A stretch of DNA of 64,000 bases, from the NCBI GenBank assembly GCA_037039925.1, contig JAXRKP010000466.1:196001-260000 (forward strand), in the 5' to 3' direction. The notes beneath the pieces are model-generated. The model ran no database searches. It was not told where the DNA came from and was given only the letters and a program-made list of their open reading frames with translations. This stretch comes from Doris montereyensis. Taxonomy: Eukaryota > Mollusca > Gastropoda > Nudibranchia > Dorididae. A program made the translations under genes and the position numbers. Below are positions 36,830-49,469 of this stretch, one piece after another (position 1 is the stretch's first letter; each line of letters opens with the position of its first letter).

Positions 36830-38716
36830 GCCTCCCTCTCCCCAGGTCTAGTCTTTTACTCTTTTTGTCCCCTTTTCTCCATAGATCCAATCTTTTGTCT
36901 ATTTTTTCTCCCTTACCCTTTCCTTAGGTCCAGTCTTTTTTCCCCTTTTTCCTCCCTCACCCTTTCCTTACTTAGTCCAGTCTTCTGTCTTCTCTTTCCC
37001 CTTATCTTTTCCTTAGGTCAAGGTCTTTTGTCTACTTTTCTCCCTTACACTTCTCTTAGGTATAGCTTTTCTCTACTTTCTCCCTTACCCTTTCTTTAGG
37101 TCCTGTCTTTTCTCCGTTACCCTCTTTATAGGACCAGTCTTTTGTCTACTTTTATCCCCTACCCTTTCCGTAGGTCCAGTCTCTTGTCTATTTTAGTATT
37201 TTTCCCTTACCCTTTCCTTAGGTCCAGTTTTTTGTCTACTTTTCTCCCTTACCATTTCCACGGGTCCAGTTTTTTGTCTCTTTTTCTCCCTTACCCTTTC
37301 CTTGGGTCCAGTCTCTTGTCTTTTTCTCCCTTACCATTTCCTTAGGTCCAGTTTTTTGTCTCTTTTTCTCCCTTACCCTTTCCTTAGGTCCAATCTCCTG
37401 TCTACTCTTCTCCCTTACCCTTTCGCTGGGTCCAGTCTCTTGTCTATTTTTCTCCCTTACCCTTTCGTTGGGTCCAGTCTCCTGTCTCCTTTTCTCCCTT
37501 ACCCTATCCTTATGTAAGTCCAGTTTTTTGTCTACTTTTCTCCATTGCCCTTACCCTTTCGTTAGGTCCAGTCTCTTGTCTTCTTTTCTCCCTTGCCCTT
37601 TCGTTAGGTCCAGTCTCTTGTCTTCTTTTCTCCCTTGCCCTTACCCTTTTGCTGGGTCCAGTCTCTTGTCTACTTTTCTCCCTTGCCCTTGCCCTTTCGC
37701 TGGGTCCAGTCTCTTGTCTACTTTTCTCCCTTGCCCTTACCCTTTCGTTAGGTCCAGTCTCTTGTCTTCTTTTCTCCCTTGCCCTTACCCTTTCGTTAGG
37801 TCCAGTCTCTTGTCTACTTTTCTCCCTTGCCCTTACCCTTTCGTTAGGTCCAGTCTCTTGTCTACTTTTCTCCCTTGCCCTTACCCTTTCGTTAGGTCCA
37901 GTCTCTTGTCTACTTTTCTCCCTTACCTTTTCCTTACTTAAGTCCAGTCTCTTGTCTACTTTTCTCCCTTACCGTATCCTTACTTAAGTCCAGTCTTTTG
38001 TCTACTTTTCTCCCTTACCTTTTCCTTACTTAAGTCCAGTCTCTTGTCTACTTTTCTCCCTTACCGTATCCTTACTTAAGTCCAGTCTTTTGTCTACTTT
38101 TCTCCCTTACCGTATCCTTACTTAGGTCCAGTCTTTTGTCTACTTTTCTCCCTTACCATATCCTTACTTAGGTCCAGTCTTTTGTCTACTTTTCTCCCTT
38201 ACCGTATCCTTACTTAAGTCCAGTCTTTTGTCTACTTTTCTCCCTTACCGTATCCTTACTTAAGTCCAATCTCTTGTCTACTTTTCTCCTTACCGTATCC
38301 TTACTTAAGTCCAGTCTCTTGTCTACTTTTCTCCCTTACCGTATCCTTACTTAGGTCCAGTCTCTTGTCTACTTTTCTCCCTTACCGTATCCTTACGTAA
38401 GTCCAGTTTTTTGTCTACTTTTCTCCCTTACATTTTCCTTACTTAGGTCCAGTCTTTTGTCTACTTTTATCCCTTACCCTTTTCTTAGGTACAGTCTTTT
38501 GTCTACTTTTATCCCTTACCCTTTTCTTAGGTACAGTCTTTTGTCTACTTTTATCCCCTACCCTTTTCTTAGGTACAGTCTTTTGTCTACTTTTATCCCT
38601 TATCCTTTCCTTAGGTTCAGTCTTTTGTCTACTTTTCTCCCTTATCCTTTCCTTAGGTCCAGTCTTTTGTCTACTTTTCTATCTTATCCTTTCCTTAGGT
38701 TCAGTCTTTTGTCTAC
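36830..38716. repeat. 42-48-bp pyrimidine-rich minisatellite, 1.9 kb
   Basis: More than 40 copies of a unit containing GGTCCAGTCTCTTGTCTACT, TTTCTCCCTTACCCTTTC. Three blocks use slightly different units (42 bp with CCTTAGGTCC; 48 bp with GCCCTTACCCTTTCGTTAGG; 46 bp with CGTATCCTTACTTAAGTCC). Strongly pyrimidine-biased on the plus strand. The long hydrophobic open frames at 36794-37987 and 38457-38720 come from the repeat. Confidence 0.97.
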
Positions 38717-39069
38717 TTGAGTAAAATAGTGAGAGAAACAGAGCTGGCTTTTTTATGAATTGCAGACATGGTGAAAGTGAAAGGTTTCTGGCTAGGCCAT
38801 TGCCCAACAAAGATCATCTTGATACCAGTTTAAGGACATTAACCAACAACCTTTTTCTGTCCAAATGGCAGAGACTAGCAAAGACTATCTTAAGAGAAAG
38901 ATGGCAACAATTATGAAGCCTGTTAACGCCCCCTCTCCCACACAACCTTTTCGCAAAGTTTAACGGCAAGTGCTGCTGGTACTTTGAAGGTCCTACTTTT
39001 TCGTTTGACTCTTTCACATGTCTTTCATCTTACTGCTTCCTTTTAATAGTTTCAATTAACCCTGTGACT

Positions 39070-39450
39070 CATTCTTAACTCTTTTGGTCATCATCATTAT
39101 CATGCCCCGGTACCCTCGTGGGGCTTAGCGTAGGCTAGCAACAAGAGCCCTTCAGCGATCCCTGTCCTGTGCAATCTTTTCAATCTCTTTTCAAGACAGC
39201 CCCAGATCGTTCAACTCCTCCCCGGTTCTCTTCGCCGTGTAGTTCTTGGTCTTCTCCTTTTTCTGAGGCCCTGTAGATTCCATGATAGAGCTTGTCGAGT
39301 GATGTTTATGGTGGCCCTCTCAGGGTGTGTCCAATCCACCGCCAACATCTTTTCTTTAATTCATTTTCCATTGGCATCTTATTTTTTTGTACCACAGATC
39401 TTCGTTTGTAATTGCTTTTGGCCAGGAGATTTCAAGGATGTTTTGTAGAA
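39070..39450 (-). mobile_element. LINE ORF2 C-terminal fragment and 3' end
   Basis: The minus strand gives, in broken frames, ILEISWPKAITNEDLW and then KEIEKIAQDRDRWRALVASL with RGYRGM, followed by ATG repeats at the 3' end. This is the typical C-terminus (W-P-x-x-I-x-N-E-x-L-W; A-Q-D-R-x-x-W-R) of a clade of invertebrate LINEs. A related fragment is at 63370-63730. Extreme 5' truncation. Confidence 0.75.
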
Positions 39451-39736
39451 ATCTGTAAATGAATGTCTTATGGTAGATGGAATAAATTATAATGGACGTG
39501 AGACCAAGACCTCAAATTACAGCATTTCACAAAATTAAAGTAGGCAACACATTAATACAGTGGCTGGTTCCCCCTAAGAGGCCACTTTTTCCATGGAATA
39601 AGACACCTGTTTTTTTCTTTCGTCAGAAACTAAAATGATCTGCTAAACTCAATACAATAAAACAAAAATTCAAAATTGGATCAGCAATGCCACGTGTCTG
39701 CTTATTTGGAACATGTCATTGTAGATCAACCGTGTT

Positions 39737-39960
39737 CTATCCATGCCTAAGAAATACTAGAATCTCTGCTAACGGCTCCTTGTCAGTGTCAGTGTCAGGC
39801 TCTTTGGACGTCAGACATGCACCAGAGGAATGACAGGATTGACATCTACAGTCCGCATTGCCATACAGCATTTGCACTCGCAGAGCAATGTCCGTGATTG
39901 GAGCGTCTTGACTGACCAGATCAAAGACACGGCGATAACCAATGCGAACTAGAAACAACT
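39737..39960 (-). CDS. Unidentified terminal exon
   Basis: On the minus strand, a good acceptor (TTGTTTCTAG at about 39950-39960) opens a clean frame: RIGYRRVFDLVSQDAPITDI, ALRVQMLYGN, then a Cys-containing Asp/Thr-rich tail, ending EILVFLRHG and TAG. Codon use is balanced, and the frame is unlike the repeats around it. I do not recognise the protein. It could be the last exon of a host gene whose other exons lie beyond the repeats to the right, or a fragment of one. Confidence 0.35.
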
Positions 39961-41295
39961 TTTGACTGATAAAGGAATGATGATGGTCTGAAGTTAAACT
40001 GAATTAGGCATTACGGTTTGATGCAAGGGCTACCTAGTGCTACATGAATCAATAGAAACAGAAGAGGAATGCATTTTTTTATAGAAATATATACACTGTT
40101 TTATTCTTCCTAATCTTTCTTATGTATCCTCCTCCCTCTTGTTTTGATTTTGAGTCTTAATTCTAGGCTTAGAAATAAAGGTATGGTCGATAAATGTTAC
40201 ACAATGATTATTTAGGCTATACCCCATGTTATTCACCATTCACCTAAGATAGTAAGAGACTACGGCTAAGAGGCCGCAATTTCTTGTCTCCCGAGGACCA
40301 GTCTCATAAACGAAAACCACTGTAATGCAAAGAAAGATATTGAGATTAAGTCAACATTTTGGTACTGTTTATATGTATTCATATATATATAGATATAGAT
40401 ATTTATTGATTTCCCTTCCATTACTAATTAGCTTCTTTTTTCAGTCAGTCAAAGTCATTATTTACAACATATACTTAGGTGTTGACTTCCTCATCCTGAT
40501 TGTAAAACTTCTTTTTTTTTTTAATTGAGAGGTAAACATATTATATGAAATACATGTAATATTATAGATCAATGGAATTCCTTGACAATATATTCCCTTG
40601 GTTCAATTCAATTCATTCAATACAAAAAACTTTATTCATTCATAAAAGGAAATTTGTAATAATTAACATCAGCATTGAAAATAAATAAGATTTCAAAATG
40701 GCAATTTTAAACTAAAGTGGTACCTGTATAATTTTTTTTATATATTGTTGGAATCTCCCATAAATTATAAAGGACAAATAAATGTTGCATCAAAACAGAT
40801 AAGTAGAAATTTACTTTGCATGGTGCATAGTGTTATTGGTGTTCATCATAATTTTAAGCCAGGCATGTGTAATTTAGTTGAAGCTGATAATTGGAACATT
40901 GTTTAATTGAAACAGCCGTTTAATTCGAACATCGTCTGGGACAATTCTTTCTATGAAAATTCTTCTGTTTGATTAGAGCGCTCACCGCTTTATTGAAACG
41001 GATAAAAATGATCATTGTCTCAAATCGAGACAAAAATTCTAAATTAGAAGACCACTCTAGCGTAAAATCTACATTGGATGGCACGTGTAGTTATATTGTA
41101 TAGACATGTGAAGGAGACAACCCAGGTAAGTCTATCATATCAGTTGATCAACAACGATGAATGGCTGGCTATGTTTTGGATTTAGGTTCAGTTTGGGGGG
41201 TGTGTCCTGAGATTACTGAGAAGGCAGTTTTACCACAAATGGGACAAAACTCTTTTATTGTACTACTGGATGGAGCAGTTCATTCCATTGACATT
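39961..41295. other. Intergenic, retroelement tail only
   Basis: Mostly AT-rich without genes. At 40600-40680 the sequence TTCAATTCAATTCATTCAAT ... TTTATTCATTCATAAAAGG resembles the minus-strand 3' tail of the TTGAA-tailed LINE family. A short (TA)/(GATATA) run is at 40380-40400. Confidence 0.45.
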
Positions 41296-41299
41296 CGTA

Positions 41300-41890
41300 C
41301 CATAACAAAGGTTCAGTATCGATTCTTTCATTTTATACGATTTTTTTAGAAATGATACCGGCCTAATTTTCAACACATCGGCTGTACCATAAAAGCCGGA
41401 ATTTTTGTCTAAAGCATATTAAATTGGTAGTCATTTTAATTACCACAAAGTGCGCAACTGGTATCTTATGAATCTACCTTTGATGAATCAATGTCAATAT
41501 TACTTAAGATCGGCTATAAGAAAAATGCCACCCCGACATGAGTATAATAAGGGATCTGAAGCAGTTGAAATAGGGTCGACATGAAGTATTTGATAGCCTC
41601 TCATGATTGTATGATGTTTCAAAGTATTATAGTATTCTTTAAAATAACGGAATAAATTGTTAAAATGCGATTTTCACAAAATGTTACTTTTTGACAGTGA
41701 TATGCCATCTACTTTTTTTTTACTTGGTATGTCTAAACTAGCTGAAAAAGATTTTTAAAATTTTGTTTTATCATATGGTTGCCATGGGAAAGCCATCTTG
41801 GATTTTCATTGCGAAAATAACTTCATTTCAAATAGGCCTTTTCAGTTTTTTAGTGGTTAAAATTGTCTATATCAAATAATTTTAAAAAAC
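41300..41890. repeat. Non-coding interspersed repeat, inverted copy of 13520-14345
   Basis: Matches the reverse complement of 13720-14345 in several ordered blocks (CAGTATCGATTCTTT, TTTTTTAGAAATGATACCGG, GCAGTTGAAATAGGGTCGAC, GCCTCTCATGATTGTATGAT). No coding capacity seen. Confidence 0.65.
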
Positions 41891-41899
41891 ATGCTCAGG

Positions 41900-42170
41900 A
41901 TAACAATTAAAGATGGGTTTATAGGCTGCATCCCAGCACAAGTACAGGCTCACCGACTGTACCGGTATATGATTTATTACCCAGCAGGCCATTTCATTAC
42001 AAGCCCTTCTCAACACCTTTGGAACCATACAGTACAGCAGCCTGTTAATAGGCGCTTTATACAAACGCTAAGACCAGATCTTTCACTATCTATAGCTGAG
42101 TACCCGTTCACACCTGAGTCGAGTGGGGAATTTAGAGTGACGTGCCTTTCCTTACAGTCCAACATTGTGA
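41900..42170 (+). repeat. Interspersed repeat, second copy of 8270-8508
   Basis: AAAGATGGGTTTATAGGCTG, GCATCCCAGCACAAGTACAG and TATAGCTGAGTACCCGTTCA with CACCTGAGTCGAGTGGGGAA align with 8270-8508. It lies immediately 5' of the Penelope-like RT. Confidence 0.6.
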
Positions 42171-42199
42171 AAAAAACATTTGGGCCAGCCACCCCCTCC

Positions 42200-43140
42200 A
42201 CCACTCCAACCTTTCTGCCACCGAAAGACAAGCCTTATTGGATTTACGCCACGCACGGACATTGTTATAAAACCGGCGGACAAAGGCGGTGCTGTGGTCG
42301 TATGGGACAAGCAACTATACCGTAACTATACGTCAACTCACCGGCACAGACAATTTCTACATCTCCCGTCCCTCCGATAACACGTTTGCTAACAATGATA
42401 AAGTAGCTCTTACTATTAACCAACTAATTACTTCTAAAACTCTACCACCTAAAGCGAAAATTCTACACCTGAATAACAGCCAACTCGCTAAACCGTGCTT
42501 TCATCTCCTCCCTAAAATCCACAAAGCTCACACATCCCTGGTACTGGGTAGACCTATTGTATCAGCCTGCTCCTGCCCCACTGAACGCATCTCTGCCTTC
42601 TTGGACTCAGTATTCCAGCCTCTCGTCCAAGCTCTTCCCTTATTCATCAAGCATACCAACCAAGCTCTCACTTTCTTCAGTAGTATTTCATTTACAGACG
42701 CAACCCCTAGACGTCTCTTCCTCATGGATGTTGTCTCCTCTACACATCCATACCCCATTCCATGGGCCTTCAAGCCCTTAAATTCTTCATCGACCAGCGA
42801 TCTGACCAGACAATCAACACTACCACTAGTACCACCCTTCTCCGTTTGGCAGAACTCGTGCTAAATCTTAATTCTTTTGAATTTAATGGACAGTTTTTCG
42901 AGCAAATCTGCGGAGTTGCCATGGGCACTAAGATGGGACCCTGATACGCTTGCCTATTCATGGGTTATCTTGAACATAGATTATTCCAGGCGTACCCTGG
43001 TCCTCTGCCCAACAACTATAAACAGTATATTGCTGATGGGTTTGGTATTACGACGATGTCTGCGACTGATTTAGACCGTTTCTTCGATTTTGCAAACAAC
43101 TTTTGCAAACCTATCAAGTTCACTTTTACCCAGTCTACAT
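42200..43140 (+). mobile_element. Penelope-like element, reverse transcriptase part, frameshifted
   Basis: Plus strand, in three or more frames: TDIVIKPADKGGAVVVWDKQ (about 42245-42310); TIRQLTGTDNFYIS, CFHLLPKIHKAHTSLVLGRP and IVSACSCPTERISAFLDSVF, LFLMDVV (42320-42740); MGLQALKFFIDQRSD, FFEQICGVAMGTKMGP (42762-42940); MGYLEHRLFQAYPG and KQYIADGFGITTMSATDLDR (42960-43090). These are the conserved blocks of Penelope-like RTs. The YxDD box reads YIAD, so the first catalytic Asp is lost. It stops at about 43140, just before the segment that the copy at 55843 begins with. Reverse transcription is not possible from this copy. Confidence 0.88.
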
Positions 43141-43611
43141 CCATTAAAAGTGGTCTTGTCAAAATCTTGAGCAACATTTTGAATAAAAAGGTCAAGTGCA
43201 GTATATTGAGCTGCTGGGGGTGTCCAGATGGATTTAGTGGTTGGAGAAGAAAAAGTGTGGAGTCCGTGGAGGAATTCAACGGAGGCGGAGTCGACGAAAG
43301 CAGTTTTCCAACAAAGAGCGGATTTGGTATCTATCAAACGACGGCTGTAAGGGAACAAATTTGAGGCCCTTTTCCAAAACAGATCGCTCGGGTTTACTGA
43401 GTGGGAGATTGGGCGGAACGCAAACAACCAGATTAGTAGCAGAGGGCTGGTGTGGATGACCAGCGGAAGCGGCAGCGTTAGTGTCAAGGTGAGGTGCATG
43501 TGAGGAAGTGGTTGATGCGATGATCGAATGGTCGCATGAACCGGTGTAGATCGAATGACCGTATAATTCTGGGGAGGGTCGAAGATGAGTGAGTTTGTTG
43601 GATTTACGGCC

Positions 43612-43620
<9 letters not shown>
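43140..43620 (-). mobile_element. Penelope-like element N-terminal part in opposite orientation
   Basis: The minus strand encodes NLPLSKPERSVLEKGLKFVP with LQPSFDRYQIRSLLENCFRR (about 43400-43276), then after a frame change TKSIWTPPAAQYTALDLFIQ and NVAQDFDKTTF (about 43240-43150). This is the region that precedes IVIKPADKGG in Penelope-like proteins. It meets the plus-strand RT part head-on at about 43140, so the element is either internally inverted or two partial copies inserted in opposite orientation. Confidence 0.72.
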
Positions 43621-43862
<242 letters not shown>

Positions 43863-43874
43863 ATATGATAAAAA

Positions 43875-45120
43875 AAATATGTACATTTCTATTATGCACT
43901 CAACCCTACAAGGGTAAGGCTCTAGGCGCATTACATATGTTAAGAACAATATATATTACATAATATGATACACAATAGAAATTTCATACATCAGGCTATA
44001 CGAATGCAGCATAAAACTGTGTGCAATTTATGTCAAGAAAATCGACAATGCGAACAAAAAGAAGAAAGGTATTTAAAAGTAAAAACTGTCATGAATTCAT
44101 ATTCCACACACACGCACACACACACACACACACACATACACACACACACATACTCACAAACTTCTGCACACACAGGATGAATACAGCCCTAATAAACTTA
44201 TGTACTTTTTCATTCAAGAAAGTAAGCTTGTATAAGCTTGTTGAAGACATATGTTTTTAGATCTACGCTTTGTTTCTAAAAATTGACAGCGCCTTTGACT
44301 CTCTAAGACTCTGTGGGAGGGCGCTCCATACAAATGGGCCATAATAATATAAATATGCGAAAGATCGTGTACCAGTACCAGCACTAGTTTTTACTTTTGG
44401 GAGTAATAAAGTGGAAGTAGCGGCAGACGATCTTAATGTCCGATCAGGTTAGTAGACATTTAAAAGGCTTTGAAGATAATGGGTGCCGACACACAGGTAA
44501 ACATTTCGTACCTGACTGATACTCGTGGCTTCCCCACACCCCCTTCTTCGCTTTGCTTTTGTTTACTTTTTGTCTCCATGAATCTATTATACAAATATTT
44601 AGTCTATAGCTTTTAAACGTTACTTCTTGGGTGACCCCTTGATTCTCCATTTGACTTTGCCACCAAAAGCAAAGCACCACCCTGATTGCCACCTCTTACT
44701 TACTTACATGTCACCTTGACCTTGTGAGAAGACGCTAGATCTAAAAATAGGTCTTACTTCGTTCCATTCCCTATTTTACTCGTTTTCCATCATACCGTTT
44801 CCTCTTTATTCACCCTGATTTCAACGCACATGGTAACGCGGTAAATTGCAATGAGACAACTACGACAACAGCAACAAAAGCAACGACGACAGCAGCAACA
44901 AAAGCAACATAAACAACGACGACAGCAGCACCGACAACTTCGACCCTAGGACCAAGGCGATGCACTGTAGTGGTGGGCTCTAAAATTCTTCTACGGTGTA
45001 GTCTCTAAAAAGTTGGATTTTGAGTTGAGACTTTGTGAAGATGCTGAGACAGATGGAAAGAGAAACGTCTGTGGCTTTGTCTAACCTTGAGTTGATGAGC
45101 TATTGAAGAAAACAAAACGA
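43875..45120. other. Intergenic with (CA)n and probable retroelement tail
   Basis: 43895-43940 (CACTCAACCCTACAAGGGTA, AGGCTCTAGGCGCA) resembles CR1/L2-type 3' UTR blocks. 44105-44160 is (CA)n. 44870-44940 is (CAACGA/CAGCAG)n. No gene was recognised, including the open frame at 44444-44692. Confidence 0.45.
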
Positions 45121-45126
45121 AACACG

Positions 45127-45625
<499 letters not shown>

Positions 45626-46029
45626 AAATAAAATCCTTTAGCAGTCAGTGTCTATAACATTTGCAGTGGATAGTTTATCCAGGAGTTACTTTTAGACCAA
45701 GGAGTGGGCGCCCAAAATTGGGAAACAAATTGGACGACGACAAGAAATTAAGACCAATTAGAATAGATGAGATTAATTGCCAATGGTGGTTGTTGTAGAA
45801 TTCAAATGGGCGTAGTATTATAAGGTTTCTGACATCATGCAGCCAAAAGCTATCGTAATGTTCTATTACTGGTCTTTCGTCTATTAAACGCCTATCTCTG
45901 TTGTTGTTTTCCAAGTTTTGTTGGAGCATTGAACCATGATGGATAGATCTAGCACTCCATTAGATTCCTAATTCTAAATCTACATGTAGATTTCCATAAT
46001 CTATATAAGCCTCATTTTTCATCATCTAT

Positions 46030-47095
46030 GGAATGTTTAGCATTGCATTAGCGTGGTTTAGGTCCTGCCTCTCATGTCGAATGCAGGTAATTGTTGCAAA
46101 CGGAGCTGAGTCTAAAAAATAAGATTTAGCTTATGGTGTTCTTCGGGGTTCGGTTCTTGGGCTGATATTGTTTATTCTAGTTACCGGATCCCATTCAGAT
46201 ACGTCATACCATGAGTACGCTGGCGATACACAACTATATTATTATATTGAAAGTTGTTAACTGCCAAGTGACGATATAATGACTATTATAAATAAGTGTG
46301 AAAGTCAAAGGTGCACATTGGACACTAAAATAATGACTGGATCGAAATAAACTGAAGTTAAATGAAGAAAAACGAAAGTAATAGTTGTTGGAAGTAAACA
46401 ATAATGTGATGAAAGCACTGACCAGTGACTTGAAGATAAATCTGGGAGGTGCCACAAATGACATTGTTGACAGTGTGAGAGATCTAGGAACGATTCTTGG
46501 CTGTATATTTTCTATGAGGGACCAGATAAACCATTTATGTACGAGTGAAGTTCTAATAATTGTGTTGAAGAGAAACGCCAGTATAAGATATCTTATTTCT
46601 GAAAAAACTCTCATAAAAGTACTTATGTTTTCTAAATTAGCTTACTGCAACTCATTGTTTTATGGCCTTCAAAAGAATAATAATAGAAGATTGCAGACAA
46701 GTCAAAACTATGCAATCCAATTAGTATTAAAAAAACCGATAGAGAAAGTCCACGGCCACTTTAAAAAACTCCATTGGCTGAGTGTAGAATCGTTCGCCGA
46801 TGCTTTCATGGGTCAGCGCCTATTTATTCATCGAAACTGCTCCACAACTGTGCTACAATACAAATACACCGTCCAATCAAATCAATTAATAACAATGAAT
46901 GGATGTATACCAAACCCACTTGCTACACTCCCACTGGACACAACAAACAAACAAACAATACCATAGGACATGGTAAGTGGACCTTAAAAGCTTTCATCCC
47001 TATTTCGTTTTTTGTTTTTAAAATTTTAATTCTATCTATGTAATTTTGACTTTTGTATATATTTTCATTGTATTTACTATTTTCTTGATTTGCAG
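46030..47095 (+). mobile_element. CR1/L2-like LINE, 5'-truncated (RT C-terminal half)
   Basis: In broken frames: AYGVLRGSVLGLILFI and YAGDTQLYY (about 46130-46240; the catalytic YADD reads YAGD), then VRDLGTILGCIFSMRDQINH, KLAYCNSLFYGLQK, QNYAIQLVLKK and HFKKLHWLSVE (46385-46966). It matches the C-terminal part of the longer copy at 52440-55690. No intact ORF. Confidence 0.82.
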
Positions 47096-47541
47096 AAGAT
47101 CTAGCGGTGTTAGAATCAATCTATGTATACTATTTAAGTCGAGGAAAATTGCTATGGTTTTGATAGATGTGTTACTTTAAGGCATTATGGATCACGATAG
47201 AGGTTTTAGTGTTTAGTGTTATTAACGTAATTTGTAGTAACAGCAGTCTCCGTAACTGAATCGTTTACAGTTTTGAAAATCTCTACAAGGGTTTCACAAA
47301 AGTAAAAAAGAACTCGAGTGTGGTGACATGTTGTGAAAGTGAAATCCAGTGCGCCCTAAACTGTCGCGATGAACAGTGCCAGCCCTTCTTAGAGAAATTA
47401 CAAAATATAGATTACAATCGTAGAAGGCGCTCTAAACTTTCCAGAGACGCCATGCACAGAAAATGACTTCAGTACCGCATTTTATTTTTATTTTTGGGAA
47501 CTGAATGGGACTGGTAGATACGTTGGGAGATAATGCAGATA

Positions 47542-47915
<374 letters not shown>

Positions 47916-48239
47916 TAAAATGTAAAAAAAACCAGACAGAAATAAAAGTTGAGGTAATAGAGACACAGATATCGATACAGGGATTAAACTAAAACGGTCC
48001 ATAAGCCTAGTCGGATGATGTCTTGGATGGAGCATGCTGTCCAATCTAAGCTCTAAAAAAAGAGGGGAGGGGGATACCAATAAATAAACACAACCCTCCT
48101 CCTGCCAACCCTCCTCCACCCCCCAACAAAAAAGGAAATAACAAACAGAAAACAACCAACAAACAGGCACATAGCAAAAAAACCCCGAACTAACAAAATA
48201 TGAAAACAAAAATATAACAAAATAGTAATGGTAACATAT

Positions 48240-48765
48240 CATTCAAAATGCAATCACTATCATCTTTTAGCCAGGTTTCTGTTATGAAAAGTAAGTCTAT
48301 GTCACAGTCAATTATGTATTCGTTCAGTAGTGTTGTTTTATTACGAACAGAGCGTGCATTTAACAACACAATCTTTAAAGGGTCTAAATCAGATACATTT
48401 GTGGTGTTTGGTGTCTGTCTAATGAAAAGTAAATTGTTGGCATTGGAGTGCCGTTTTTGTTTTTGTTTATTGAATCTTCCGCCCCTCTGCCCCCTTTTTG
48501 TGCGTTTGTACGTGTTTCTATATAAGTGGTACTGCCTCAACAAGTCACTGACTGGCAAGTGTAGACAACTGTAATGACAGTGTGTTATCAGATCACTTGC
48601 CTTGTATGTAATGGCTGAAAAAATGCCTGTGTTGTTATTGCGAATGCCCATTGTCCGTGGTGGATGAAAACAGTTCACAATAAAACTGCCGATTGAAACT
48701 TGGAAGACCAAGCTCCCACATCTGTATAATAATGTAAACAAAACACAAATATTCGAAATCACTGT
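48240..48765 (-). mobile_element. CR1/L2-like LINE 5' fragment (endonuclease N-terminus)
   Basis: The minus strand gives a basic leader (YKRTKRGQRGGRFNKQKQKR) and then KIVLLNARSVRNKTTLLNEY with IDLLFITETWLKDDSD, the first motifs of the AP endonuclease, ending at about 48245. It parallels LLSARSVGNKAIVLSDYIIE and IFIITESWL in the plus-strand copy at 52440. Like the fragment at 32895-34410, it keeps the 5' part and lacks the RT. Confidence 0.8.
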
Positions 48766-49039
48766 TATATAAATCCACGAATGTTGTACAAAAGGATGTA
48801 CCGTTTAAAGATGAATAGATACATATAAATTATGTCACACTTTGATATCTAAAACAAACAAAAATCAAGGGGAAAATCAGAGCTGAAACTGAGGCGCTAG
48901 CAATCACAGCCTGCCTTAGATCACAAATATGATTTATACCCAGAGTGAAACCATGCGAGACGATTATTACTCCAAATTGAACTGTGGAAATTATAAGAAA
49001 TTGTATAATTGTACATAAATATTATCTTCCACGTAACCA

Positions 49040-49090
49040 GTGACGGGTTGTTTTTTTTGTGGGTTTTTTTTTTTTTTGGGGGGGGGAGTC
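49040..49090. repeat. Poly-T / poly-G run
   Basis: TTTTTTTTGTGGG, then about 14 T and 11 G. Simple sequence. The sequence between this run and the LINE end at 49470 has no gene that I can support. Confidence 0.9.
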
Positions 49091-49469
49091 AATAGATTCA
49101 TATGATTTCCCCGTTTTATTCGGCTAAAGTTGTGTAATGCACCCAGTAATTTCCCTGCTTGTTAGGAAACTTCAAACTTCTATCGTCGAGTTTGATAGGT
49201 GTGGTCGTTCGATCTGGGAACTTTGTAGAAAATTGTAATTGACAGCAAAGGGAGCGTTTTGTAATTCAAATGGCGAAAGTAATCCTATGTCATTTCATGG
49301 CACGAATACGAACTCTTCGGAATATAGATTTGTCGCTACAGCGCACAACATTGAAGTCACTGTATAATTTTCATGGATTATCAATACGTGTTTACGTGTC
49401 AGAATCAGAATCAGAATTGATAATTCGCAAAAGGCATTTTGCCCATGAATGCGAATATAGTGTTACACT

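Noticed and set aside
36794..38720. Repetitive Leu/Ser/Pro-rich membrane-like proteins
   Set aside because: Periodicity equals the 42-48-bp minisatellite unit; frames switch at unit-length changes.
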